NCBI GenBank assembly: GCA_016211105.1
Contig: JACQSX010000023.1
Coordinates: 62,001 to 126,000 of the forward strand
Direction: 5' to 3'
Length of the DNA stretch: 64,000 nt
Source: Acidobacteriota bacterium
GTDB lineage: Bacteria > Acidobacteriota > UBA6911 > JACQSX01
Below are positions 1 through 6,920 of the stretch, one piece after another (positions within the stretch are counted from its first letter, which is position 1; each line of letters opens with the position of its first letter). The position numbers and the translations under genes were made by a program. The notes under the pieces were generated by a model. The model saw only the letters and a list, made by a program, of their open reading frames with translations. It did not search any database and had not been told where the DNA came from.

Positions 1-748
1 GCCGTGTTGTCCACATAAGATCATGAAAATGGATTCGGTTGTTCTTTCCGATGTCAGGCCGGTATTTGCCCAGTTTTAGTTTGAGTCCCAAGGGAGGACG
101 CTCGAGGAAAGGAAGGCGCTTCAATTCGAGATACCCTTCCTCAATATCTCCGGCTAAAGGTCCGTTAGGAGTTTCCGCTTCAAAGGGAATCGTCAAAAAG
201 CCGTCCGCAAACGGGTCGATGGCGCCTCGCAGTTCAAACTCGCCAGCCCGTAAAGTAAATGTATCGTCGACACGGTCCCCTTCCGGACTGATCACAGGCC
301 GGTCGTCGGTGCGGCCCAGTAGATTTCCAAACATCGTGATGCGGGGATTATGTATGATCGGCGCTATCTGTTCCCGTCCCTTTTGAACTTCCTCACTCAA
401 GCGCGCAGCGGATCGGGCTTGCTCGGCTTCCAATCTTTCCAACTCCCCCTGCTGCTCAGTCCTAAGTTTCTCCAACTCCAGTTCTAGCTGTTGGATCCTT
501 TCTTCACGAGCATCGGCGAGGCCTTGAGCCTTCAGAGTCTCCACGGTTCTGCTGTTGATCTGCTCTTCCAATCGCTGGAATCGCAGGTCGTACAGTTCGT
601 GCATCCGCCGATTTTGCTCCCCAAGCTCAACGATCAACTTCTTCATCTCGGCAAGATCGGTCGAAGCACCAACCGTCTGGCCTGTAAGCTGTGCGGTATA
701 GAACGGAACAAGCAATAGAATAAGAGGCAGTGAGATTCGATCTTTCAT
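1..748 (-). CDS. Porin-like outer-membrane protein, C-terminus cut by window edge
   Basis: This minus-strand frame is open from the ATG at 748 to the window edge, giving about 249 residues of an incomplete protein. The N-terminus is a Sec-type signal peptide (MKDRISLPLILLLVPFYTAQ). A charged coiled coil follows (about residues 32-130, rich in Glu, Leu, Arg and Gln). Then comes a beta-strand-like part with short motifs AGEFELRGAIDPFADG, EGYLELKRLPFLE and KLGKYRPDIGKNNRIH. That pattern, with strands about a 'FGK-NR-H' segment, resembles the putative porin or TonB-independent outer-membrane proteins that have an N-terminal coiled coil. The family match is by recognition only. It lies downstream of and co-directional with the HtrA gene (gap about 155 bp) and could be co-transcribed with it. 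Confidence 0.7.
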   Translation of the reverse strand, partial: MKDRISLPLILLLVPFYTAQLTGQTVGASTDLAEMKKLIVELGEQNRRMHELYDLRFQRLEEQINSRTVETLKAQGLADAREERIQQLELELEKLRTEQQGELERLEAEQARSAARLSEEVQKGREQIAPIIHNPRITMFGNLLGRTDDRPVISPEGDRVDDTFTLRAGEFELRGAIDPFADGFLTIPFEAETPNGPLAGDIEEGYLELKRLPFLERPPLGLKLKLGKYRPDIGKNNRIHFHDLMWTTR

Positions 749-904
749 AGATAACCCTCATAGAGTGCTCAGTTTTGGACGCTAAAGAGGCAATTTCTCG
801 GTATGCTGGAAGTAGATTCACGCATTATCTGCTGCAAGACGGCGTCATAAAGAACGGTCAGTTTTGCCGCTCGTGAGCTGTGCACCGTTTCCTTGCTGTC
901 GGAG

Positions 905-1975
905 TCAGTGCATTCGCTGCAGCACAAATTTGACCGGAACGAGCTGGCCATCTCGATACAGGGTGAATGTGACAGTCTGTCCCGGGCGACCTGATCTGAG
1001 ACCTCGCGCAATCTCCCCTAGAGTCGCGACTTTCTCGCCATTCACTGCCGTAATGATATCGCCGCCCAACACCACGGTTCGCTCCCCGATTGTAACAGCG
1101 CGCTCTCCAGCTCGGAGCCCCGCGGCGTAGGCGGGACTTCCAAAGGCTACTTCCTCGACCAGAAAGCCCTCTTGTATGGGGATTCCAAAGAGGGTGGATA
1201 GGTACCGGTTGAGGGTCTGTCCGGAAAAGCCCAGAACTGGTTGGTAGGGGTGCCCCATGCTTATCAGGTCTGGAATCACTCGTTTGGCAAAATTCGACGG
1301 GATTGCAAAACCAAGATTCTGAGCTTCCCTTGCGGCTGCGGTGACGATTCCAACGACCTCCCCTTTAGAGTTCAGCAGTGGTCCACCGCTGTTTCCGGGG
1401 TTGATCGCTGCATCGGTTTGAATTACGGAGTCCTCTAACTCGGGCGACAGGTCTTCCAGGGTGCGCTGCAACGCGCTCACGACTCCGACGGTCAGCGTAT
1501 TGTGAAGGGCCAGGGGATGTCCCAAGACGACAGCCTTCTGGCCGATCGCCACCGTGTCAGAATTACCGAAAGAGAGCGGCGTGATGTCCAGCTCTGGTAC
1601 TTGGACTGATAGAACAGCGAGATCTAAGCCGGGCGCTGTCCCGACCAGACTAGCATTTAGTCGCCGACCATTGCCAAGGACCACTTCGATCTGGTTGCTC
1701 TCTTCGATCACGTGAAAATTAGTGAGGATGTGGCCCTGCTGGTCAATGAAGAATCCTGTTCCCACTCCGCTTTTGGGAGTGATGTCCTCAAACTTGAGGA
1801 TAACTTTTTGTCGGGCATTGATGTGCACGACAGCCGGACTGGAACGGCGAAACACGTCAACCGTATTCTGCTCGTCGGGAGGCAGAAGGTTTGTGCCCTG
1901 GCCCGTCACCGAAGGAACCAACAATACGAAGGTCGTTAGTGCAGCAAAGAGAACAAACCAATTTTCTTTCTTCAT
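905..1975 (-). CDS. HtrA/DegP-type periplasmic serine protease (S1C), single PDZ
   Basis: This is a trypsin-like periplasmic protease or chaperone of the HtrA (S1C) family that removes damaged envelope proteins. The catalytic triad is visible when the start is taken at 1975: His88 in TNFHVIEE, Asp118 in GLDLAVLS and Ser196 in NPGNSGGPL. Residues 1-26 form a signal peptide or anchor. One PDZ domain occupies roughly residues 250-350, so it is of the DegS length (356 residues) rather than the two-PDZ DegP form. I chose the ATG at 1975 because AAGGAG lies just upstream; the in-frame start at 2014 has none. A sigma-54-like promoter lies 77 bp upstream on the same strand. The gene is divergent from the lytic transglycosylase, with a shared enhancer element between them. 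Confidence 0.93.
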   Translation of the reverse strand: MKKENWFVLFAALTTFVLLVPSVTGQGTNLLPPDEQNTVDVFRRSSPAVVHINARQKVILKFEDITPKSGVGTGFFIDQQGHILTNFHVIEESNQIEVVLGNGRRLNASLVGTAPGLDLAVLSVQVPELDITPLSFGNSDTVAIGQKAVVLGHPLALHNTLTVGVVSALQRTLEDLSPELEDSVIQTDAAINPGNSGGPLLNSKGEVVGIVTAAAREAQNLGFAIPSNFAKRVIPDLISMGHPYQPVLGFSGQTLNRYLSTLFGIPIQEGFLVEEVAFGSPAYAAGLRAGERAVTIGERTVVLGGDIITAVNGEKVATLGEIARGLRSGRPGQTVTFTLYRDGQLVPVKFVLQRMH

Positions 1976-2051
1976 ATCAAAACTCCTTGATTGTATTCGG
2001 GTCCTTGTCCCCATGACTGTCTCGCTTCAAAATGCCGCCCGCTGTCGTCGA

Positions 2052-2067
2052 TGCATTTCGCAGGCCA
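2052..2067 (-). promoter_or_regulatory. Candidate sigma-54 promoter for the HtrA gene
   Basis: Read on the minus strand this is TGGCCTGCGAAATGCA, compared with the consensus TGGCACG-N4-TTGCW. The -24 GG and -12 GC are correctly spaced; three other core positions differ. Predicted transcription would start near 2041, about 66 bases before the ATG at 1975. The enhancer element at 2214-2229 lies 146 bp further upstream. This is a moderate match, supported mainly by context. Confidence 0.5.
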
Positions 2068-2213
2068 GTCCGAAGTTTCCGGGTGTCAGAGAGACTAGAG
2101 ATCGGAATACCGGGAAGACATTGAGGATGCATCATTTCCGCCCGGGACCGGACTCTAAGCTCGGTGGGGTCGATAGGATTCCCGCAACCCGACTGGTGGC
2201 TTTAAAGCAACAC

Positions 2214-2229
2214 TGTGCGATTTGACACA
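2214..2229 (+). promoter_or_regulatory. Upstream activating sequence (UAS), copy 1
   Basis: The sequence TGTGCGATTTGACACA sits inside an inverted repeat, ACTGTG-N8-CACAGT. It is one of five copies of TGNNNGATTTSANACA found in front of sigma-54-type promoters in this window. It ends 87 bp before the promoter at 2317 and also faces the divergent HtrA promoter. By analogy with NtrC-family enhancers it is inferred to bind the ZraR-like activator encoded at 16439. The 444 bp between 1975 and 2420 otherwise hold no supported gene. Confidence 0.75.
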
Positions 2230-2316
2230 GTCAAAAAGTAGGGGACGACTTCGGCGCGCAACGGATACATCTTGTAAGGCCCTTCGCCATCAATCAAGAT
2301 CTGAAACGACGTTGCT

Positions 2317-2332
2317 TGGCATGTCCTTTGCT
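2317..2332 (+). promoter_or_regulatory. Sigma-54 promoter of the lytic transglycosylase gene
   Basis: TGGCATGTCCTTTGCT differs from TGGCACG-N4-TTGCW at one fixed position only. Predicted transcription starts near 2343, which excludes the in-frame ATG-like start at 2222 and favours a translation start at 2378 or later. The UAS at 2214-2229 is 87 bp upstream. Confidence 0.8.
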
Positions 2333-2365
2333 GTGCAGAGTTTGGGAGATCCCAAAGTGGGCGGT

Positions 2366-2430
2366 TATAGAAAAGGCATGAAAATTCTGCGGATGGCGGA
2401 TATAGGATATAGAAGAGGCATGAAAATTCT
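2366..2430 (+). repeat. 42-bp in-frame tandem duplication at the 5' end of the transglycosylase gene
   Basis: The 23-mer at 2366-2388 recurs at 2408-2430 with one mismatch and a 42-bp period. Translated, it gives the units YRKGMKILRMADIG and YRRGMKILWIEGVG. Each unit carries an ATG with the same preceding bases, so the start codon itself was duplicated. Confidence 0.85.
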
Positions 2431-3439
2431 TTGGATCGAAGGTGTTGGGGAATTTACTAGACGAGCCACTATTCATTTATGGTTGGCAGTCTGCATCTCC
2501 GCAGCTCTCACCACGAGCCAAATCTACGCTGCCCAGAGTAGAGGCCTGTCACTCACTGAAATGGAAAAGGGAAGCGGCCTGCCGAAAGAAACACAGGCGA
2601 TGCTGGACTCGCTAAGAAAGACGGTGGCCCATCACGCTGAAGTAACAGAATTGCTCGCACGGTCGCAGAGCTTTTACCGCGCCGGTGAAGCTTTCTACAG
2701 ATACGGTGACCACAGCGCCGCGGAACTAAACTTTCTCCGGGCACGCCAGATTGTCGCAGACGCTGAGGAAGAGATATTTTACGAAGCGAGCGTTCATGCC
2801 TATTTCCTGAAGCTGAACCATGAAATTGCGGCGTTAAAGGAAGCCCCCGCACCTTTATCTGTGCCTGGAAACCAGTTCCAGATCGATGCCAAGGAAAGTG
2901 TTCAGACATTTGTAAAGTACTTTCAAGGCAAAGGGCAGAGCGTTGTCCGTGCGGCCTTCGCTCGATTGGAGCTATATGAAGCCATGATGCGAAACATTTT
3001 TCGGGAAGAAGATGTGCCGGAAGAGTTGATCTATGTCGGGTTGGTTGAAAGCGCATACAACCCTTATGCCCAATCGGCGGCAGGAGCCAAGGGTATCTGG
3101 CAATTTATCTTGGAGACCGGAAAACGGTATGAGCTCAAGCAAGTGGGCGCGTTTGATGAGCGATATGATCCGGAAAAGTCGACTCGCGCTGCGGCCCGGT
3201 ACTTGCGGGATCTCTACGAATTATTTGGTGATTGGCCGTTGGCTCTGGCCGCTTATAACGCCGGAGAGCATCGTGTTCTCCGCGTGATCGAAAAGACTGG
3301 AATCAAGAGCTTCTGGGAGATGAGTATACGAAAACTCCTGCCCGAGGAGACAATGGCTTATGTTCCTGCGGTTCTTGCTGCGATCTCGATTGGTACACAA
3401 AGAGCGGAGCACAAATTTTACAACTGGTTGCCCAATTAA
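2420..3439 (+). CDS. Membrane-bound lytic murein transglycosylase, MltD-like (SLT domain)
   Basis: The product cleaves the MurNAc-GlcNAc bond of peptidoglycan to form 1,6-anhydro ends. From the ATG at 2420 it has 339 residues, with a Sec signal (FTRRATIHLWLAVCISAAL, cleavage near SQIYA-AQ), a helical N-terminal half and a C-terminal SLT domain. The SLT motifs are GLVESAYNP (catalytic Glu210, codon at 3047), SAAGAKGIWQF and LALAAYNAGEHRV. No LysM repeats follow, unlike E. coli MltD. The start is uncertain: ATGs at 2378 and 2393 are also in frame because of a 42-bp duplication, and none has a well-spaced RBS. The start at 2420 gives the best signal peptide and lies downstream of the sigma-54 promoter. 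Its stop overlaps the converging SEC-C gene by 3 bases. Confidence 0.9.
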   Translation: MKILWIEGVGEFTRRATIHLWLAVCISAALTTSQIYAAQSRGLSLTEMEKGSGLPKETQAMLDSLRKTVAHHAEVTELLARSQSFYRAGEAFYRYGDHSAAELNFLRARQIVADAEEEIFYEASVHAYFLKLNHEIAALKEAPAPLSVPGNQFQIDAKESVQTFVKYFQGKGQSVVRAAFARLELYEAMMRNIFREEDVPEELIYVGLVESAYNPYAQSAAGAKGIWQFILETGKRYELKQVGAFDERYDPEKSTRAAARYLRDLYELFGDWPLALAAYNAGEHRVLRVIEKTGIKSFWEMSIRKLLPEETMAYVPAVLAAISIGTQRAEHKFYNWLPN

Positions 3440-3897
3440 TGGGCGGACTGAGTCGTAGTCCCGAGGAGCGGGCTGGCTGCACCGACCAACTGGGCAAGAT
3501 TGGATTCGGCGATTTCCTTGCTGTGCTTGCAAGCGGGATCCAAATGTCGACATTCTGCCACCGTCATGTTGCAGTCGCAGGTACAGGGCGTATGGTTGAG
3601 ATGATTGACAAGCTGCGTTTGCTCCGCCGAAGATAGGGATTGCAACGCAAGCCCGGGTATAGAATCGTAACGTGTAACCCGCTGCGAGGAAGCAGGCGCT
3701 GGATCTTTACTTGTTTTTCCCGAGCCTCGATAGTTTAGCCCGATCACAAACACCAGAGCAAAGACCAGAAGCACACCCGCGATAAACAAGAATGGATTGA
3801 TCAGCGGATAACGAATGGGCCGACCATGGCATCGTTTGAATTTCCTTCCACTGCCGCATGGACAAAGGTCATTTCTCGAAGCCGTATCGTCTGCCAT
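3436..3897 (-). CDS. SEC-C motif membrane protein with Cys-rich PCYCGC-like tail
   Basis: This 153-residue protein has an N-terminal SEC-C zinc motif (LCPCGSGRKFKRCHG, about residues 11-25), one TM helix (about 33-54) and a C-terminal region with CTCDCNMTVAECRHLDPACKHS-type cysteines. The tail's clustered Cys with 'DP-CK-S' resembles PCYCGC-like domains. By topology a cytoplasmic zinc knuckle would be tied to an extracytoplasmic Cys cluster. The function is unknown; metal or thiol sensing is only a guess. The start at 3897 is set by AAGGAGAAAAGTC before the ATG. A perfect sigma-54 promoter lies 35 bp upstream. It converges on the transglycosylase gene and is divergent from the ZraP-like gene. 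Confidence 0.85.
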   Translation of the reverse strand: MADDTASRNDLCPCGSGRKFKRCHGRPIRYPLINPFLFIAGVLLVFALVFVIGLNYRGSGKTSKDPAPASSQRVTRYDSIPGLALQSLSSAEQTQLVNHLNHTPCTCDCNMTVAECRHLDPACKHSKEIAESNLAQLVGAASPLLGTTTQSAH

Positions 3898-3931
3898 TGA
3901 CTTTTCTCCTTTTTCAGAACGCCGTAGGACA

Positions 3932-3947
3932 AGCAACAATCGTGCCA
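3932..3947 (-). promoter_or_regulatory. Sigma-54 promoter of the SEC-C gene (full consensus)
   Basis: On the minus strand the sequence TGGCACGATTGTTGCT matches TGGCACG-N4-TTGCW at every fixed position. Predicted transcription starts near 3921, leaving a 24-base leader before the ATG at 3897. No copy of the shared UAS occurs at the usual distance. The nearest is at 4183, 235 bp away; an imperfect palindrome sits at 4021-4034. Confidence 0.85.
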
Positions 3948-3969
3948 TGCGGGGCTTGCAGATCACGCA

Positions 3970-4131
3970 TCACGGCTTCACCGTAGTTTCAGCGGCGCAT
4001 AATCTTGCCATGCACCTCCAGGTAGACGTGTACCAGAGATGGCCGCAAGTGGACACTTCAAAGAAACTGGCTGCCCGTCCCGAGCCATTCCGTTGAGGAC
4101 GTGGCTGAGTGGGCGGCGCTTTCTCCTTCAT
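3970..4131 (-). CDS. Possible 53-residue ORF, doubtful
   Basis: A short minus-strand frame starts at an ATG at 4131 preceded by AAGGAGTGCAGCG, a good RBS. It would encode a basic N-terminus (MKEKAPPTQPRPQRNGSGRA) and a tail with three Cys and two Trp (STCGHLWYTSTWRCMARLC). I recognise no family. It overlaps the region where enhancers for the SEC-C promoter would lie and ends 23 bp before that promoter, so it may be a chance ORF. It is listed because the RBS is strong and the Cys content fits its neighbours. Confidence 0.3.
   Translation of the reverse strand: MKEKAPPTQPRPQRNGSGRAASFFEVSTCGHLWYTSTWRCMARLCAAETTVKP
4021..4034. promoter_or_regulatory. Imperfect palindrome upstream of the SEC-C promoter
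   Basis: GGTAGACGTGTACC is self-complementary at 12 of 14 positions. Its centre is about 81 bp upstream of the -24 element of the SEC-C promoter, a typical enhancer distance. It does not match the UAS found elsewhere in the window, so a different activator is possible. It could also be chance. Confidence 0.35.
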
Positions 4132-4182
4132 CGCTGCACTCCTTTCGTTCATCTCCGAAGTGTTGGAAACGATACTAGATTG

Positions 4183-4198
4183 TGAATGATTTCAAACA
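4183..4198 (+). promoter_or_regulatory. UAS copy 2, before the ZraP-like gene
   Basis: TGAATGATTTCAAACA fits TGNNNGATTTSANACA. It is bracketed by GATTGT (4178) and ACAATC (ending 4201). It ends 76 bp before the sigma-54 promoter at 4275 and lies in the divergent region between the SEC-C and ZraP-like genes. The 430 bp between 3897 and 4328 hold this, two promoters and only one doubtful small ORF. Confidence 0.75.
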
Positions 4199-4274
4199 AT
4201 CACTGCTCAGCCCCGCAATATGTTATCCGTAGTATCCCTCCATAGCTCAGACACTTAAGCGCATTGGTATTGAC

Positions 4275-4290
4275 TGGTACTGAAGTTGCG
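4275..4290 (+). promoter_or_regulatory. Sigma-54 promoter of the ZraP-like gene
   Basis: TGGTACTGAAGTTGCG keeps the -24 TGG, the AC and the -12 TTGC with correct spacing. Predicted transcription starts near 4301, giving a 27-base leader before the ATG at 4328. The UAS copy at 4183-4198 is 76 bp upstream. Confidence 0.72.
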
Positions 4291-4327
4291 AAGGAAAAAT
4301 CTAATATCAAGACTGAGGAGGCGGCGT

Positions 4328-4915
4328 ATGTATTTTGGACTGAAACCCCACATGGTGGCGGTACTGATCCTAGCTCTGGCGCTTTGCGGCGTTAGCTTTT
4401 CTCAAGGGCATCAAACGCATGAGTCACAGATCTCGGCCGGCGCAGAAAACCGGCAGAATTCGGAGCCCTCGTTGCGCCCACTGTCCGATCTGATCCGAGA
4501 TAGCGAGAAGAGCATGCGAATTATTAGACAAGTGGTTCGCAAGCGAGACGTCGAGTCGCTTGACCGCGCTGTTGATTCATACATTGGTATCTTGACCGAA
4601 ACGAGAGATGCGTTCAAGCATGGGGTCCCACACGACAAAAACTTTGGGAAAGATGTTGCCAGGGTGGAAAAGGTATCCAAGACGAATTTTGAAACGTTGG
4701 GGGATTTGGCAAAGAGTGCGCCTAAGAATTTCCGCGAAAGGCTCGCGGAGGCTTTGGTGGTGACCGATGACACCTACAGCGCTGCCAGTAGCTTACGAAA
4801 AGAGATCTACTCAGAAAAGGGCGAGTCCCAAGGAGGCCACGGCTCTGGGTATGGCTCTGAGGGTCTGGGAGGGGGGCATCACAGGGGGTGGTTCTCGCGC
4901 GGCCATCACTTCTAG
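4328..4915 (+). CDS. Secreted His/Gly-rich protein, ZraP-like in context
   Basis: This 195-residue secreted protein begins with a clear signal peptide (VAVLILALALCGVSFSQG). The helical core is about residues 45-165 and rich in Lys, Arg, Glu and Asp. The C-terminus is Gly/His-rich (GGHGSGYGSEG then GGGHHRGWFSRGHHF), with more His near the mature N-terminus (GHQTHES). No enzyme motif is seen. The layout (signal peptide, helical middle, His/Gly tail, sigma-54 promoter with UAS) mirrors E. coli ZraP, a zinc-binding periplasmic chaperone controlled by ZraSR. Sequence homology to ZraP is not evident by eye, so the parallel is one of layout and context. The start at 4328 is chosen because GAGGAGGCGGCGT precedes it; the upstream in-frame start at 4286 lies before the predicted transcription start. 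Confidence 0.8.
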   Translation: MYFGLKPHMVAVLILALALCGVSFSQGHQTHESQISAGAENRQNSEPSLRPLSDLIRDSEKSMRIIRQVVRKRDVESLDRAVDSYIGILTETRDAFKHGVPHDKNFGKDVARVEKVSKTNFETLGDLAKSAPKNFRERLAEALVVTDDTYSAASSLRKEIYSEKGESQGGHGSGYGSEGLGGGHHRGWFSRGHHF

Positions 4916-5077
4916 TTTGGCGCTTATGTGGCACAGGTCGGTGAGGAAACGGAAGAATTAGTCGAGATGGGTTACCAGAAGGGATTAATACATTACTTCC
5001 GTTCGGGGTAGTTTTTCGTTAGAGCGCACGCCGATCCATCCCTGGACGTGAGCGAGAAGTTAAGACAGGGAGGCTTT

Positions 5078-5569
5078 ATGGACCTTCTAGAACAATGGCA
5101 GAGCATTTATCGGGAAGCGATCCAGTTGGCTGAAGCGGTCGAACGGTTGCCGGAGGCGTGCGAGTGTGGGGATGCCGACGCCCATTTGGAAGGACGCTGT
5201 CGCTGTTGCGCCAGCCATGAGCCAACAGGCGAGCATCATGGTAGCGGGGAAAACTGCAGTGCCATACTCGCGCGCCTGCGCGCGGACGTGACGATGTTCT
5301 CGCACGACTTTTCCACCATGCTGAGTCTGTGCAGTGAGTCGATCCCGCCGACCCAGAGAGTGGAACTCAGGCGAGGTATTTTCCTCGCGGCAGGAGACCT
5401 GGAGCAGATCGTGGACGCATTCCGTGGGCTCAACTCGGCCGTCGTAGGGTTTCGCAGAAATTGCGCCCTCACAGAGATGCGGCGTCTCAAGCATCAGTGT
5501 GCACAACTGCGGGAGCACTGCGAGCGAGTCAACATGGAACTCGCGGCAAAGTATAGTCAGATGACTTAA
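5078..5569 (+). CDS. Small helical protein with N-terminal Cys/His cluster, unknown
   Basis: This is 163 residues with no signal peptide. Residues about 29-62 carry a dense metal-ligand-like cluster (EACECGDADAH, GRCRCCASHEP, then HH and NC). The remainder is predicted helical with further Cys (SLCSES, RNCALTE, HQCAQLREHC). I do not recognise the family. A cytoplasmic metal-binding or metal-sensing role is plausible from the Cys/His content and location but unproven. The start at 5078 follows GGGAGGCTTT. The in-frame start at 5048 is less likely. It lies 162 bp after the ZraP-like gene and may share its transcript; the gap shows no convincing promoter. Confidence 0.75.
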   Translation: MDLLEQWQSIYREAIQLAEAVERLPEACECGDADAHLEGRCRCCASHEPTGEHHGSGENCSAILARLRADVTMFSHDFSTMLSLCSESIPPTQRVELRRGIFLAAGDLEQIVDAFRGLNSAVVGFRRNCALTEMRRLKHQCAQLREHCERVNMELAAKYSQMT

Positions 5570-5606
5570 CAATCATTTGGCGGAATGGGCGTCTGAGGAG
5601 GTGGAC

Positions 5607-6098
5607 ATGGTCCTGGTGCAAAGATTAGAAGATGTCTTACTCGATGCCGTACGCTTCCAACGCGAGCTGACCGCGATTCCAACGAGATACAACGCAAATG
5701 TATCTCTCACCGAGAAAAGTAGCCGCACTGATTTTCCACAGGACGGCACCACAAGGGAAGCTCTGGCGGGACTTGTATTCCAGATACGGAAGTTGCGCAG
5801 GGACATTCGAAGGTTGCAAGACGCGATTTATCATCAATGGAAGTCCCTCCAACCCGGAACTTCCGTAGACCAGGAGCGCCAGCTCTTTTTTATCCATACG
5901 TTCGTAGATTATCTGGATTGGACAGTCAAACCGCTCGACGAGCATCTGACTCAAATCCAGAGGGCCCGCGGTGAGGTTTTCAGTCAGATCGACTGTGCTG
6001 ATTTGCAGTGGCACATTGATCAACTGAACGAGATTCTGCCGGCCATTCAGTCCGGAATATGGGGCTGTAAGATACAGATCGATCTCCACCGGTCCTGA
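5607..6098 (+). CDS. Small helical protein, unknown
   Basis: This is 163 residues, the same length as its upstream neighbour and 37 bp after it, so the two probably form an operon. It is predicted mostly helical (for example QIRKLRRDIRRLQDAIYHQW and DYLDWTVKPLDEHLTQIQ) with no signal peptide or TM segment. Only two Cys are present (IDCADL, GCKIQ), so it lacks the neighbour's Cys cluster. The start at 5607 follows GAGGAGGTGGAC. I do not recognise a family. It converges with the 4-TM gene, whose stop lies 14 bp further on. Confidence 0.75.
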   Translation: MVLVQRLEDVLLDAVRFQRELTAIPTRYNANVSLTEKSSRTDFPQDGTTREALAGLVFQIRKLRRDIRRLQDAIYHQWKSLQPGTSVDQERQLFFIHTFVDYLDWTVKPLDEHLTQIQRARGEVFSQIDCADLQWHIDQLNEILPAIQSGIWGCKIQIDLHRS

Positions 6099-6112
6099 TC
6101 CGAGCGGGTGAG

Positions 6113-6484
6113 TCAGTTTGAACGCCGCTTCAGTCTGCGCTGGCTTTCCGGAAACACAAGCAAGAGGCCGCCGAAAAAAATCACTGCTCCCAGCAATCCC
6201 CAAACAAAATGCGGCTGGTCACCTCGCTCCGCAAGGTGCCAGCCGGAGAAGGAAATGCCAACCAGCGCGAGAAGAATGCCGATGATTTTCATGGTAACAG
6301 ATAACACATCGAGGCTTCTCCTCCCGCTGTCCGGCACTGATAGCCAGAAACCTATAAAAAAGGCCACCCCACCTATCAGTAGCCACAACACGTGCGAGGG
6401 GACTATGCCTCCCCCCTCTCCAAGATGCTGGCTGTAAAAGCCCAACCCAGCGACCACCAGAATCGTTCCAATGGCTCGCCTCAT
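6113..6484 (-). CDS. 4-TM membrane protein made of two duplicated 2-TM units
   Basis: This 123-residue integral membrane protein has two homologous halves. Unit 1 (residues about 4-57) has GLGFYSQHL, SHVLWLLIGGVAFFIGF and VPDSGRR. Unit 2 (about 67-121) has GISFSGWHL, PHFVWGLLGAVIFFGGLLL and FPESQRR. Each unit has a helix ending in a conserved 'F...HL.E.G' loop, then an aromatic-Gly helix and a cytoplasmic 'P-[DE]-S-x-RR' end. The function is unknown. The start at 6484 follows AGGAGGGAACAT. It is divergent from the VWA gene, with a UAS copy between them. Confidence 0.8.
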   Translation of the reverse strand: MRRAIGTILVVAGLGFYSQHLGEGGGIVPSHVLWLLIGGVAFFIGFWLSVPDSGRRSLDVLSVTMKIIGILLALVGISFSGWHLAERGDQPHFVWGLLGAVIFFGGLLLVFPESQRRLKRRSN

Positions 6485-6582
6485 ATGTTCCCTCCTAACC
6501 TAGGGAAAAGACCCAATCGCGCCGGAGGCTCTCTGTCAGTCTCGGCTCGCGATTGCCCTCAGAATATTCAGAATATTAGGTA

Positions 6583-6598
6583 AGCAACAACAACACCA
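6583..6598 (-). promoter_or_regulatory. Weak sigma-54-like promoter for the 4-TM gene
   Basis: On the minus strand TGGTGTTGTTGTTGCT keeps the -24 GG and -12 TTGCT at correct spacing but misses four other consensus positions and is low-complexity. It is about 100 bp before the ATG at 6484. It is listed because two other divergent pairs in this block have the same arrangement. The 436 bp between 6484 and 6921 show no supported gene. Confidence 0.3.
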
Positions 6599-6757
6599 TA
6601 ACAACGTCACTTTCGGTTGGGATTTAGATAGATGGCAGCGCCGTGGAAATCAGTGTCTACTTTGATCTTTGTCGATCTCCAGGTTAGGTGGCTCGATGGA
6701 GAATTTTCAAGCAAGCGTAACAGTGCGCTCACTGACTGTTGCACTTCACACAACGAT

Positions 6758-6773
6758 TGATCGATTTGACACA
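6758..6773 (+). promoter_or_regulatory. UAS copy 3, before the VWA gene
   Basis: TGATCGATTTGACACA fits TGNNNGATTTSANACA and shares the GATTTGACACAG core exactly with copies 1 and 4. It ends 72 bp before the candidate promoter at 6846. This spacing is about half a helical turn off the other four copies. Confidence 0.68.
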
Positions 6774-6845
6774 GTTCGCCCAGTCCTATTCCAGTCACCC
6801 AGTCAATCTCCCATAATCAACTAGAACTTAATCAGTATTGAGTTT

Positions 6846-6861
6846 TGGTTCCAGTATTGCG
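6846..6861 (+). promoter_or_regulatory. Candidate sigma-54 promoter of the VWA gene
   Basis: TGGTTCCAGTATTGCG has -24 GG and -12 TTGC with correct spacing; CA of the -24 box is replaced by TT. Predicted transcription starts near 6872, 49 bases before the ATG at 6921. The UAS at 6758-6773 supports the assignment. Confidence 0.58.
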
Positions 6862-6920
6862 TCCCCAGAAGATGGTTGAATGATTTGCGGCGCCTCCCCA
6901 GCGCGTACAAAGGAGGAGAG

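Noticed and set aside
2221-2230. TTTGACACAG read as a sigma-70 -35 box (TTGACA) at 2221, 6765 and 16274
   Set aside because: No convincing -10 box lies 16-18 bp downstream in any case, whereas each belongs to a longer conserved element at enhancer distance from a -24/-12 promoter.
2222-2419. N-terminal extension of the transglycosylase frame from 2222
   Set aside because: It begins inside the UAS and before the predicted sigma-54 transcription start; it has no RBS, and a good signal peptide begins at 2420.
4916-4931. TGGCGCTTATGTGGCA as a sigma-54 promoter for the 5078 gene
   Set aside because: The -12 box reads TGGC rather than TTGC, it sits at the end of the upstream gene and no UAS precedes it at a suitable distance.
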